This document shows, in pieces, positions 20,957 through 33,235 of a DNA stretch of 64,000 bases. The notes under the pieces are model-generated. The model searched no databases, was not told the DNA's origin, and worked only from the letters and a program-made list of their open reading frames with translations. The DNA comes from Heliopora coerulea (taxonomy: Eukaryota > Cnidaria > Anthozoa > Scleralcyonacea > Helioporidae). A program made the translations under genes and the position numbers. The DNA is taken from the NCBI GenBank assembly GCA_030142905.1, contig JASJOG010000043.1, positions 1 through 64,000 on the forward strand, given 5' to 3'. Numbering within the stretch: position 1 is the stretch's first letter; every line of letters begins with the position of its first letter.

Positions 20957-23900
20957 ATGGCTGATGGTAGGTCAAACAAACACTCCGACACCGGGTTTCG
21001 CCATTGTTAATTCCCCTTTCGACTTGAGATTTACATGTTTTCACCCTTCGACAGGGAACGACGATGTGGAGTGGTGTTTCTCTCAAGTTAAAGGAACAGT
21101 TGAAGAAGAAGTGACAGAGGGTAGTGTACAGATCTAATTATCAGACCCATAATAAACGATGAAAGTTTACAACGACAAGACCTGAGTTTAGTTTGGAACC
21201 GTTGAAAGTAATCCGATTTAAACACAACCTTCGTTGCATTGGCAAACAGAGGATCGTAGGAGCATTGTGTCATTTGAATAGTTTGGATAATTTTTTCTTG
21301 AATCAAGCTACTGTTTTCAGCAATCTTTATTGGTGTCGCGGTGTGCCGTCGCTAGTTGTACTAAATGTACAAGAATGTACGAGTAATTCCGCTGAATCTG
21401 GGCTGTTTTTTCCTTCACAGCTGATATAATTTCAACGGTTGAGTTTAATCATGACGGCGAGCTTCTGGCAACCGGTGATAAAGGAGGGAGGATAGTGATA
21501 TTTCAACGAGAAAACGCAGTAAGTATTGCATCAATGTTTACATTTCGTTTCTTTGAAACAAAGTCATGAATGGGGAGGTGTTTGGCATGTCGATGTCCAT
21601 CATTCAGATCAATCAATCGTTTAGTGGATCAATCAGTGGGTTTTTTACAGCAAGACAGTTTCTTGATTGAGGAAAATTAATTGTGCTATTTTTTGTTGAC
21701 GGTCTGATTACCTGATCTCAAAACAAATGTTTGTCGAATATCCGATCGAAGAAAGTACTATCAAGTCCATAACAATTTATTATCGTTATCTGTCCCTTGT
21801 ATTCTTGATGTTTAGTTTGATATGACCAGTGTTGGCAGGTCGGTTTTATTTTGGTTACTAACATTTTGATTCAGAGAAATATTATGGGTTTGTGACAAAC
21901 TGTTTGCAACTTTTCCAGGAAATTAACTTGTGTTGTTCACTGTAGTAAGATTGTTTTGCTTGACATTTCAACTGTGTTTGTTATTGATTGAGGTAAAACA
22001 TAGCAGGAATCTGCAATCTTAAACTTTAGTTTATTTCCTACTAAAAGAGATCTTCAGAGAAGGTTAATACTTAGGTTGATTCAGCTTTTTGGCTAATTTT
22101 TTGTGATTCATATGGTTTCACTCATGCATGTCTATGCGCACACACATGCGTTTTGTTGAGAGTTGTAAAAGAAAAAATGTCAGCTACATAGAAGGGGGCA
22201 TCAGAGGTATAAATGGCCTTTAGGCAACAGGTAAGTGGAGGTGATGAAACTTCATCTCATAAAGAAGCCTCTCTTGCAAAATTTCAAAACCTTTTTTATA
22301 AATCATATTTATCCCCAGGCTAAGCTAGCTGGTATTAAAATAGATGGGAGCAAAATTGGAATAATTATATAATGGTCTCTATATATCATCTCTAACAATA
22401 ACCCTGAGTCATAATCCTCTGAACATCTTAATATCTTTTCCTTTTAGCCTCAAGGATCACCTAGATATGGTGAATATACCGTATACAGTACATTTCAAAG
22501 CCATGAACCTGAGTTTGATTACTTAAAGAGCTTAGAGATTGAGGAGAAAATAAATCAAATCAAATGGCTGAGGAGGAAGAATCAAGCACATTTTCTCCTT
22601 TCTACAAATGGTAAGTTTACACCAGATCCAGATTTCTAAAGCAAATTTCTGGGCTTAAAATAATTGTGCCAGCTCAGAAAGTCCAAAAATAATTTTTTTT
22701 TTCTCCTTGGCCAAAGATCGCATTTGTAATTAGAATTGTAACTTATTTAGGAACTTTTTTTTTTTTTTTAATTAAGACTGAAGTAGACATTTAAGACTGT
22801 ATAATGGATAATATTATCATAGGTGACAATGCAAGCAAGCAAACAGTTAAAATGAACAAATATTATCTTTAAGGTAGATGAACAATCTTCAAGCTTGATA
22901 CTCAGAAAATGATTTCTGAGCCTGAGTATTGAGCTTGAAGATTGTTCATCTACCTTAATATATCCAAGCTCTCACGTTTCTCAAACATTAAATGTTATCT
23001 TTGTGTGCAGTCTTCTCAAAATGTCAATAATGACCTGTAAATATTTTGGAAATGTCTGGTTGATACTGTGAATTTCAGGCCTTGAGCCTGTCTTATGGTA
23101 GTACAGTACTAATCATTATAAATATTGTTTGACTTTTAGATAAGACAGTTAAATTATGGAAGATATCAGAGCGTTGTTTAAGAGCTGAAGGATTCAATCT
23201 TTGTGATGAGAGAGGAGTTGGACGGACTCCAGCTGAGGTGAAACAATTGCGAGTACCAGTTTTAAAGCCATCAGAGTTGATTGTGGAAGCTAGTCCAAGA
23301 AAAGTTTTTGCCAATGCTCACACCTATCACATCAACTCCATTTCAATTAATAGCGACGATGAAACATATCTATCTGCAGATGACCTGCGGATTAACTTGT
23401 GGCATCTTGGAATTACAAATCAAAGTTTTAGTATCCTTTTGTTTCAAGAACTACCATATTTGAAACTGAATTTGAATTGGGTTTAATTTTTTTTAGACTA
23501 TAATGCAAGAGGTGTGCAGTAATGTGTTTAAGCAAAAATTCCATGAATGATTCCCAGGAGAGATGGTTGATACCAGAAACATTTGCTGTTAACAACTGTC
23601 AACTCTATACCAATTCTGTTGGAATTACAAGTTGTTAAATTTTCAATTTCATGCATAAAAACTGCTGAAATCATTGGGGGGGGGGGGAAATAAAGCAGTA
23701 CTCTTCATCTTTCAGTTAGTGATCTGTGGTAGAGGGTTGTATAGCAAATTTCTCATCTCAGTATCATGAAAAAAGCACAGTGCTGTGTTGCAGTAATTCT
23801 GTTTGTTCATTGTTAGTGATGCAACCATGCCCCAGAATGGCTGAAGGGTGATTGAACGTAAATACCTAATATTCCTTGGACATACCTTTATTTTATCAAC

Positions 23901-26900
23901 ATGATTATGTCGGAATACCAGACATATTTTACCAGCTTTACAAACATAACACGGAGTTTATTTTCATTAAGTACTTATCTTGCTGGTGCTCATGTGTCAT
24001 GCAACATTTTATATGTCATTAGTCATCTAATGAGTCATAAATAACAAAGGGAAACCATTTTTGTTGGTGAAATAGAGTTTATTTCCTATTCTGGTCAGAG
24101 AGTTGTCCAATCATGTCTGTTACTGTATTTTAATACTGTGAGAATTAAATGCCAAAGTAATATTTTATACTATTTTTAAAGTTTTTCTTGTCTTTCATTC
24201 ACAGAGACTATTTTTTAGTTATACTGCTGGGCATAAGTTTTTCCTACACAGCCAGTGAGAAAATATTTCGATGTCAAAAAACGTACTTTTGTAATATTAG
24301 AAATCATTTTTTTTTAATTTTCTTAACCACCATGCCACAGATATAGTAGATATTAAGCCAGCAAATATGGAAGAACTTACAGAAGTCATAACTGCTGCTG
24401 AATTCCATCCAAAAGAGTGTAATATTTTTGCCTATAGTAGCAGTAAAGGCACAGTCAGATTGTGTGATATGAGAATGTCAGCTTTGTGTGATACACATGC
24501 AAAATGTAAGTCTGTAAGATCACTCTATTTTGATTCCATTACTTATATTAAACTTTTCCCAGCAGGGGATGTACCCCTAGGCATATAAAACCACCTGACA
24601 AAAACCAGAGTTTATCACAAAAGAGTTAAGATAGGTAGTAGTTAACTACCTCAAGAGTTTATCTGATTTTCACACTGCAAGATATGCATCAATATTATAA
24701 TTTCATTCTTAAAGCCCTTTGTAGTGTGTTTGAATGCATTCTTAGTCTAAGTTTCATTTAACTATCGATTGCAGGCATGGTGAAAGCAAATCAGCATTGG
24801 GGGAGGGGGGGGCTGGGTACCTGTCCCAAAAGTGGTCTGGTTACATAGCTGAAGTCGTTTAAATTTTCTACAATTTTTAATCCCATCTGATCTAAGTAGC
24901 TACAAATGCACAGTATATTTTGGTAAGATCTAGTTCAACGTGACAGAATACTGTTTCGCGATACAATTACTTGAACTACTCATTCAATTTTCCCAGAATA
25001 CTAGGTCTACTTCTTAAAGTAGTAAATTTTGACTTAAGTTGCCAAGTTGTAGTACCATGTCAGTAAAGGTGTGTCAGTCGACTTAGTCAGAAAAAACCTG
25101 CTTAGACCTCAGTTGTTTAGAGTACGCTACTTACATCTACTACAGCTTGCACAGCACCCAACCAAACACCGTTATTAAGTTTTTAACAGCTTTATTACTG
25201 GGGGGAGCTAAAGCCCTCTTAGCCCCCCGTCTTCCACCGGCCTTGGATCCATACTTCAGGATGCGGTAGCGAAGTCCAACTTTTCTTCCATTCACCCACA
25301 TGTGAAATTACGAGGAATATTTAGACGCCGGGCCATAATTGTAGTCGCAAGAAGAATTTACTTTTATGCAGCAATGTTGTGAGTAGCAAATTTTTTGTAG
25401 TAAAGTGAACTTTAGCTCTTAAGAAATGCGTGTTTTAGTACTCAGAACTGCTGTCGTTTAAGGCAACGTCTTACTACGTTTATGTTGAGGCCAAATTTAG
25501 CAATAAAACATTTCCGCTGTACAATCAAAATTGGTAAACGTTTCCCAGCAGACAATATTTGCAGCATTGAGATTCTTCTGTAATTGAAAATCGTCTGTTC
25601 AAAATACTGAAAGAGTTTGACAGACTGTAGAAACGGTTTGAAGTAAGCAGCCATTATGGTAGAAGGTTTGGCGACAGCCAACTATACTCTTCGCTTTAAA
25701 GCCGTTTTCCACCAGACAAATTTTTGGCACGAAGCGACTTTTTTGTCTCACAGGTTCTCAACTATACCCAATGAGAGACGTATTCAATTTACACAAAGAA
25801 ATGTCGTTTCGCGCGATAAAAATTTGCCTTATGGACAACAGTCCTAAGCTTTATCAAAACAAGTGTTCTGTATTTTTATTAGGTCTGTTCTCCGGTACGA
25901 TTTTTTGTCAATTCAAGTGCTTTAATATGATAATTTTGTTTTCATCTCCAGTATTTGAACAACAAGAAGACCCGAGCAGCAAATCGTTTTTCTCAGAAAT
26001 TATCTCTTCGATATCAGATGTTAGATTCTGCCGTAGTGGGAGATACATGCTTACGAGGGATTACCTAACAGTTAAAGTATGGGATATGACCATGGAAAAG
26101 ACCCCAGTTGAAGTTTTCCATGTTCACGATTATCTCAAGAACAAATTGTGTTCCCTGTACGAGAATGATTGTATTTTTGATAAATTTGAATGTTCTTGGA
26201 GAGGCGATGACAGGTGGGTTAAAGGGGTCAATTTCCCATAATTATACAAACATGAATTGCAGCTGAGCGTTTAATGGCGTCGGGTGACGTCCGTCTGAAA
26301 TCTGCTACGGTTGGCAAAACAGATGTGGATTTTCGAGTGATACCTGGTGAACTGTCTCCGACAGAACTTTCAGCTACTGGACATCGACGACTCGCACAGC
26401 TTCACTTCTAGTGGTTCATTGCTGTGAACTGTCGAGGCAACTTTGCTTAGCATTTGCATCTACATCTTTAATCACCGAGGTATTATTCACCATTGCCAAC
26501 CACTCAAACAGGCAAAACAGCTATTCGACTTTTCACAGAGTTGATCTCAATTCAACTCTTTTCAGCGCAGTTTGACCAGCAGGTCAACTCAACACTTTTT
26601 ACAATTTACGTGTCAAACAAATCTGAATATCTCAAGAAGGAAGTGAGATAGTGGAAGATCAGTGAACTCCATTGTTTATCACTTCATGAGTTCTTTCATA
26701 TGAAAGAAGTATAATTTTCAAGTGACGTTCTATTTATCACAGCTTTAATTACGTGGAAACCTGATTGAACATTCAACTGAAAAAGTTTAAAGGTATTGTT
26801 CAGCTTAAAATCGTGAGAACATGGTATTGTTTTTTCGGACGAAAGCCCCTCCATCATCATTACTTGTCGGTACCTTGTCTTCTCGTGTTTTGGCTGAGGA

Positions 26901-28054
26901 CTAGCTTTGGACATTTTCTACCTAGTTTAGAACTGCCAACGAGTCATTCCACCATCTGATAAACACTCAGCTGTAATCCGTGGTATTCTAGTTCACTAAT
27001 AGTCACGGCTCACGCGTCTTGCATATTTCTTTCTTTAAATCACTTCATGCCTATTGATTTTCCGGGCGGAAAGGGCAATCGCAATATAAAGATCAGAGCC
27101 CAGCTCAGAATTCTTAAATGTATCGCCATAGTAAAAGAGGCTAGTCGAAAAGTTTTAAAACATGTTTACTAGAAAAAAAAAATTAAAATATTTCGACTTG
27201 CCTCTTTTACTATGGCGATACATTTAAGAATTCTGAGCTGGGCTCTGATCTTTAAATCACTCCATATTGTTTCCCTTCTACTATGTTTACACTTGCAACT
27301 ATCCTGTTGAATCTAGAATCTGGCAAACAACTACTCCGCTGTTTATCTTAAATACTGTAATTAGCCCATGTGGTCATTAATAATAATAATAATAGTAATA
27401 ATAATAAACCTTTATTTTAACACGATGATACTTAAAGCTAAATCTTGTAGGGTCATGCATAAAATAAAATAAACATAAAACCATAAAGCAATAAAAACTA
27501 CACAATTTAAGTAGGTTATTTACATAGATTTAAAAATATAAATAGTTACTCTCTTTAAACCTAGCTAGGACGGCATTAAAGTTAAAATCTTTAAAATATT
27601 CTTTGTTACTTAATCGTTCTTGTAAGTCGTTACGTGTTCATTGTCCATAAGCTTCATTATCGTTAGCTTAATTCCCTCGGTTAGTATATGGCCATTGTAA
27701 GCCAGCTTCCTAGCGAAAGTACTTCTCGCGTCAGTTTGTTTTCTTATCCCATCCTTTTTCCCTTTTAGGTCAATCATGACCGGCTCTTACAATAACTTCT
27801 TTCATATATTTAATTGTGACACCAAAGAAGATTTATGCTTCGAGGCAACGCGAGAAGGAGCTAAGCCGAAACAAGCCCTCGCGTTGAAGAAAGTGGCGAC
27901 TTCAGGGAAGAGAAAGAAGGACGAAATCCCCATAGAATGTCTAGACTTTAATAAAAAAATTCTGCACACCGCTTGGCACCCATCAGACAACATTACGGCG
28001 GTAGCTGCCACGAATAACTTGTATCTTTTCCAAGGTCGAGCGAAGCAGCATTAG
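20957..28054 (+). CDS. PPP2R2: protein phosphatase 2A B55 regulatory subunit (PPP2R2 family), complete
   Basis: B55 is a seven-bladed WD40 propeller that binds the PP2A scaffold/catalytic core and selects substrates in mitotic exit and signalling. Exons: 20957-20966, 21055-21120, 21421-21518, 22448-22610, 23140-23430, 24341-24505, 25952-26213, 27769-28054. They give 446 residues, the normal B55 length, with all phases consistent. Diagnostic strings are WCFSQVKG (exon 2), [20 protein letters not shown] (2-3), [20 protein letters not shown] (4), [20 protein letters not shown] (5), [20 protein letters not shown] (6), [14 protein letters not shown] (7), [12 protein letters not shown] and [13 protein letters not shown] (8). 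The start ATG at 20957 lies in a 10-nt first coding exon (MADG). That choice rests on the donor, the phase and the short N-terminus of B55 proteins. An alternative upstream first exon cannot be excluded. Vertebrates have four paralogues; this is probably the single invertebrate form. Confidence 0.97.
22871..22956. repeat. hairpin formed by SINE-tail-like sequence
   Basis: AAGGTAGATGAACAATCTTC and its complement face each other around TTTCTGAG. The same AGCTTGA...TTCATCTA tail follows the tRNA-like SINE heads elsewhere in the window (e.g. 30430-30465). Located in a PPP2R2 intron. Confidence 0.8.
27056..27256. repeat. inverted repeat element, arms about 63 bp
   Basis: Left arm 27088-27150 and right arm 27190-27253 pair around AATTCTTAAATGTATCGCCA. 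The left flank TTCCGGGCGGAAAG matches the single-arm copy near 19560. Probably a foldback or MITE family inside the last PPP2R2 intron. Confidence 0.8.
27376..27720 (-). mobile_element. 3' end of a LINE (5'-truncated)
   Basis: On the minus strand an open frame ending [17 protein letters not shown] and a stop (27530-27532) is followed by an AT-rich 3' UTR, an AATAAA-type motif, and a (TAA)n tail seen as ATAATAATAATAG at 27376-27412. The pattern is typical of a dead-on-arrival non-LTR insertion. The family is not certain. It lies in the last PPP2R2 intron, antisense. Confidence 0.55.
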
Positions 28055-29247
28055 CAATTTATGGGCGTGATCGTAGAAAATCTTTGGCGCAACTAGATCT
28101 CACACTCATCGGTTAAATCTGGCGGTGTGTAATCCTACGTCTGAAAGCATCCTAACGATTACATGGTTTGTAGTCTCGTAGCTGGTTGAATTTCTTTTTG
28201 TAGTGATGAACTTTCGATCTGTCATCGACTTCAAAGACCAACTGCCAACATCAAGCGCACAAACTGGAATGCTCTCTTCTGCTCAAATATTCTCCGGAAT
28301 AATTTATTGGACATGAATGAACTGTTGGAAAAAACGAAAATCTTAAATTATATACAAATATGTTTTGTTCACCCGCGTTTCTTCACAATGAGGTGTAACC
28401 TTGTGCTGACTACGTTTCTTAGAATTTTTTATGAATGTTCAGTGCGTATAGTCTGATAAAGTTAGTTTATACGGTTCATTGGTGTGTCACGTGGCCCAGT
28501 TTTTACGTAATCTTAGTAAAATTTCACGTTCATCTCATTGAATTTCACGAACCAAAAAAAAAAACAAGAAAAAAAAGCAGTTTTGACCTTGAAGAACCGG
28601 AACATCAAAACGATGAAATTTGATTCATCCCAGCGTACAGTTAATTTTGCATTATAAGCAATGTCGTTCCCAGTGTTTTTTCTGTGGTGTGGAGGGCGCG
28701 GTGGCAAGGTTGCATTACAAATGCTGAATATACGAAAGACAGAAAGCCAAGAGAATGCCTAAACCAGGAAATACGGGGGTTATTAAAATCTAGAAGCAGG
28801 TTCTTCAAAAAACGATCTTGGACAAATTGTGACTTGTATTTTATAGTCACTAGTTCGTTTATCGGAACTGTGGAAGCTGAATATTTAATTTTCCATATTT
28901 TAATATTTTGCCACAAAATATCCCTAATTTTTTTTCAAGAAAGGTTAGCGGTAGTCGGGCGCAGCCACGGGTGTTGTAACCCGGTCGTCCACGAGCTCCA
29001 ACGAAACCCCCCGTGATCCCCACACCACGAGCGAGACCTCACGAATATCTCGTTTAAGTTTGCTTGCAATGTCTTAAAAACTCTCCTTTTGCCGTCTTCA
29101 TTCAATCTATCAGGCATAAATATAGTATCCCGAAGGATTCTTCCACATACGTACGGTGAGAGATTAATTTCAGAATTAATGTTTTCTGCCGAGGTTGACA
29201 TGTACCAAACGTTTTTAAACAAATTTTTCACAAGTATGAGCGGAGGA
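28055..29247. other. PPP2R2 3' flank, no further gene recognised
   Basis: Presumably the PPP2R2 3' UTR at first. I see no canonical AATAAA close to the stop codon. The open frames at 28684-29016 (+) and 28935-29402 (-) have no recognisable domain and overlap each other, so I leave them out. Confidence 0.5.
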
Positions 29248-29319
29248 AGCAGAGTGGCGCAGTGGAAGCGTGCTGGGCCCATAACCCAGAGGTCGGTGGA
29301 TCGAAACCACTCTCTGCTA
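29248..29319 (+). tRNA. initiator tRNA-Met (CAT)
   Basis: 72 bases with the eukaryotic initiator hallmarks. The acceptor stem AGCAGAG/CTCTGCT has an A-T first pair and a terminal A. The anticodon loop CCCATAAC lies on a GC-rich stem (GCTGGGCCCATAACCCAGA carries the three consecutive G-C pairs). There is no extra arm, and the T loop is ATCGAAA instead of TTCGAAT-type. The A box GTGGCGCAGTGG and B box GTGGATCGAAACC are intact. The 5'-most T-stem pair is G-U. A T-run starting at 29322 is a Pol III terminator. No intron. It is not repeated in copy B of the duplication, which begins downstream. Confidence 0.97.
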
Positions 29320-29321
29320 AT

Positions 29322-29332
29322 GTTTTTTTTTT
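29322..29332 (+). terminator. Pol III terminator (T-run) of tRNA-iMet
   Basis: An oligo-T tract immediately after the tRNA, the normal RNA polymerase III stop. Confidence 0.85.
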
Positions 29333-30340
29333 TCGCTTTTCCGATGATTGTTCTTTCTTCACGTCTTAATTTTTTTCTTCTTCTGTCCAACCACTCGAGC
29401 AAGTGAACTCTACCAGAAATTTTCGGCGTTTCTCACGTTCGACTTCAGAGACCTTTAAATATTGAAGTAACAGATGTCACTCGAGTTGTGACTGGTCCCC
29501 AGGCTATGCGTGTTTTCGTGACATGTGAAAGTTCATGTTGTTGTGTTTCCTGTTCATTTTCTTCCAGTTTAGTTGTTGGTTTACTACCTGCATTTCACGA
29601 TTTTCTCATGGCGTGTATGACTGACGTGCTTTATAGATTGTAATTCACACGTGAACTGGCTTTTCACTATCTCAAGGTAAGCGTGAGCGTATAAGTTCTG
29701 CTGTGTGTGCAGTTTAATTCCTTATTAAACCCCACATAACTGTGATACAATGCAGCTCTCCGCGTTGAGATAGCAACGTTCCTTGACATTTGGACTGTTA
29801 CCGAAGTGACTTTACTGATTTTAAATCGGCTCAAACTTGGCGTTTATGTTAGGATAAATTTTTGGAAAATGTCAAATTGGTTCTTCTCTCATTCAAAAAT
29901 TGCCGCCATTTTGAGTTTAATAATTTGAAAGTACTGGTATTAGAAAGGTTTTGTCTGAGGTTCTAACCGTTCAATAATTTATTACCGAAATCTTTCGCGG
30001 CAAATGCCCTTCTGCTTGCTAGAGCACTACAGGAGAGGTACCATTAAAAGATTAAAGTGTCTTTATCTATTGTGGGTAACCCTGTAAGTTAGCTGTTATT
30101 CCTAAAAGTCCAGGACAAGCAAGTGCCATTACATCCCTCATGAGTCCAGTGTTGGTATTGGAGGAAACTAAACTAAAGTGCTCAAAGAAAACTCACACTG
30201 ATCAAATCAGACTGGATAACACTCTTCTTACATGTAAACAAGGTATTAACTTTGATGACAGATGAATGTTCTAACAATCCAAGCTACCTATGAGTTAGGT
30301 CACACATATGTCGAACTTGTGCCTTAGTTCACCATCTGAG

Positions 30341-30510
30341 TCTTGGTAGCTCAATGGTTAGAGTGTCTCACCAGTCATCAGAAGGTTGCGGGTTCGATCC
30401 CCATCTAGAGCTCAGAAATCATTTTCTGAGGATAGAGCTTGACAAACATTCATCTATCATTCAAGATATCTCCAAGCTGCCACATTTCCAAAATATATAT
30501 CTCAACATAG
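30341..30510 (+). mobile_element. tRNA-derived SINE, copy A1
   Basis: The head has an A box TAGCTCAATGG (30347-30357) and a B box GGTTCGATCCC (30391-30401). The tail reads TTTCTGAGGATAGAGCTTGA...TTCATCTAT...CAAGATATCTCCAAGCTGCC. The same head-tail order recurs at 44038, 60812 and, reversed, at 60517. Confidence 0.85.
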
Positions 30511-31195
30511 CTTCATTAAGACAGCTGCACAGAGCTGGAATCAAACCATCATCACAAAGGCAAAAGATGTGTGCTACCAGTTCTGTGGCCAACAAGGTAC
30601 CTAGGGGGCCTGGTGCTGCCCCCCTCCCCCCCCCCCCAATTTCACTGGATTGATAAAGTTACTGTCTGAAATATTACATAAAACATCTTTGATTGCCTTG
30701 AATCAGCATCTGTGGGCCTAAGATTCAAAATTTTGTCTGTAGGTTTACTCCCAGGGCCAACATTCTTTTTGTGCCCATGCCAATAGAGCTCCCAGAAGGC
30801 CCCCAAAATGTTGGGCCATACTACTGTATGCTGAGCCACTTGTAGAGTAGGAGAATAAACTTAAGGTAGTGGCTTAGAAGGCTACCTGGATGCCCCCACC
30901 AAGACAGTAGAAGTTAATGAAACAATTCATTCAAGAAAAAACATTGACACCCTTCATTTCTTATTTAAACACATATAGAAATAGAATTTTTACAATCTCT
31001 AGTTTAAAAAATTTAAACTCCACTGCACATTTAGACCTTAAAATTAAATATTGATTAAGATGACATAACATAGGAAGTTACAGCTTACTGCTGTGATTAT
31101 GTTATCCACTATAAGACATCTGCCTTGCAGCAAGCACTGAGGCAGTACTAAGTGCTAAAATGGATATGGATGAAGGTTGCTGAGTGTAAGCTTCA

Positions 31196-31862
31196 TCAGT
31201 TGGGGGCTTTGAAGTTGGTGTTGCGGATGGGTGGCTTTACATTTTTAGCAAATTGGCCAATGAAATTTCCTGGTGGTTTGTAACGAAACACCAGTATGAT
31301 GGCACCTGTTGATGTCATTGCCTTGCCAACTCCAATCTTAGTTGTTCTAATCCATACAAGCTGAAGATATTGTTGTGAGAAAATAGTAAAAGAAAGAACA
31401 GTTTAAACTGAGGGGTACAGGTACGAGAAAGGGAGGGATAAATAGTGAGGAGAAAATGGGAAACAGAGAAAAGGAGATTGAGATTAAGAGACAGAGAGAA
31501 GGAGGGAGAGATAAAAAAAATAAAAGTGATGTAGAATAAGTAAAAGAACAATTGAAGAACGAAACAGCAAGAGAAAGACAGAGAGAGAGAGAAGTAAAAT
31601 TTACACTTTGAACTTTTTATGTTATTTAACTTTTTTATACCTGGGTAAAATGACCAACTTTCGATGAAAATGTTGCTCTCTTGTAGTTGTAATCCTTCTC
31701 CTCACTATAAAACAATTTAATTGCATTGCGACATGAGTGTGCATTGTCTCTGCTGCTCCGGTATAAATTTTCTCCTTGGCCAGTGCGCGAGGCATGCTGA
31801 AATAGATTTCTTGCTGCCAGATAGTTTGCCCATGATAATGCATCCCGTGCTAATGAATCAGA
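31196..31862 (-). pseudogene. CAP-superfamily (GAPR-1/GLIPR2-like) gene fragment, copy A
   Basis: CAP-domain proteins are secreted or membrane-associated, with a His/Glu-lined cavity. Two exons are visible: 31862-31641 (74 codons) and 31360-31196 (54 codons plus stop). Exon one reads SDSLARDALSWANYLA, GQGENLY (CAP Glu) and FSSKVGHFTQ. Exon two continues LVW, so the CAP1 signature HFTQLVW spans the intron, and ends with RYKPPGN (CAP2-like) and NVKPP. A TAG directly precedes SDSLA (31863-31865), where relatives usually have Trp. It is either a nonsense codon or the splice acceptor AG itself. N-terminal exons were not found. Relative to copy B an insertion near 31200-31230 shifts the frame, so the C-terminus ends early (KAPN, stop). 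Confidence 0.7.
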
Positions 31863-33116
31863 CTACGTAACGTCTGGTGCCTTAAAAAAGCCATGGAGAA
31901 AGTATCAGTTTGTACCAAAGTAAATGACCCCAGTTGTAAAAATATGATTATAATGCTCATTAATAATTCACGAGGAAAGACAAAAGAATTTAAAGTGCAG
32001 TGAGTCGTCATAAATGTAATAGAACACACGTGCTGCATCCGTGATACAATTGCTGACGTGTATGAACTTCTCGTGCCGTTTTCTCCGCTAAAATTGTTGG
32101 AATTTTATCCACTTTTGAAATACATGCATGTTTAAGTTAAGTTCAGCAAGTTAAAATTTATTAATCACTCCAAATAAGACTTTTCAATGATTTATTAGAA
32201 GAAAATAATTGCTGGTTAAAAAGTTATCCAGGACTTCTAGAAATCATTTCAGGGGAAATATTGAGAAACTGGTCAGACGTATATCGACATTCTTTCGTTT
32301 AAAAGCTGAAATGAACGTTTCGTTGGGTGGCAATCACGTTGGTTTGCTTCATGTGATTTTAAAGTAGCGTGGTAATTGCCAATTTAAGTCGAATATTTTC
32401 CGTCTATGGAAGTGATTTGTAATTTTTAACATTTCTGCGGCTTGGTGGTTTCCCTTCTAAATGTGTTTTTTGTCGCATAGACATGGAATAATGGATGAAA
32501 CAGTAGTTTTGCTCGTGGCTCCAGGTATTCAGTTAAAATCTGTTCATAAAAATAGACGTTTTCACAGCACGACATACTGAAAACATTACAGTGATGGGAT
32601 TGCGGTTGCTGATGACTTTGTAATAAAGTCGAAATATTACAGTCTCATATACTCGTCTTGTTTTGACTCATATCTTCAGTTTTTCCAAGATGTCTTTATT
32701 TTTCGGAATTTGTTTTAGAAAGAACGAATTGAACTTTCTACTGACTGTATATTCTGTGGTTAACCTCAGAGGCGTTGGTTATCAAGCACCTGAATAAATT
32801 GAGCACGGATCACCCCGGATGCGACCGATGCGAGCAAACCATGCCATTTCCATATGACGGCAATTTTAACCGCGCAATCACAATCGCTAACACCGAACAC
32901 AAGCGACGGGATCGATACGAAAAACAAAGTCGTCCAACCCGAATCGATTCACCAGGATGTTCCTGGGGGTGGACGTTGTCCCCCTCATACCCTCAGATAA
33001 ACGATTTCTGAAGCGCTGGCGGGAATCGAACTTGCGATCATTCATCTCGACATCATCATATGTAGTATATCACAGGCAGCATATGTGGTAAACTACGCCT
33101 AAGCCCGCTATCTGAT

Positions 33117-33235
33117 TCTCGGTAGCTCAGTGGTTAGAGTGTCTTACTGGTCATCACAGGATTGGTGGTTCAATATTCCTCCGGGACTTTGAGTAAGTGT
33201 TTCCGAGGATTTGAGTATGATGAACGTCCACTTAT
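33117..33235 (+). mobile_element. tRNA-like SINE, second family, copy A
   Basis: A box GGTAGCTCAGTGG and a degenerate B box TGGTTCAATATTCC, followed by GGGACTTTGAGTAAG. The duplicate is at 47682-47800. Confidence 0.65.

Noticed and set aside
30600..30640. Poly-C run near SINE (also 44318-44332)
   Set aside because: A simple homopolymer common to both duplicates; no structure beyond length variation.
31315..31551. Hydrophobic minus frame repeated at 45125-45379
   Set aside because: Duplicated along with the segment, but it reads through the intron between the two CAP exons, in a purine-rich tract.
31622..32038. Minus frames starting at Met (31843, 32038) duplicated in copy B
   Set aside because: They overlap the CAP exon in wrong frames. 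The CAP frame has the recognisable motifs, so these are shadows.
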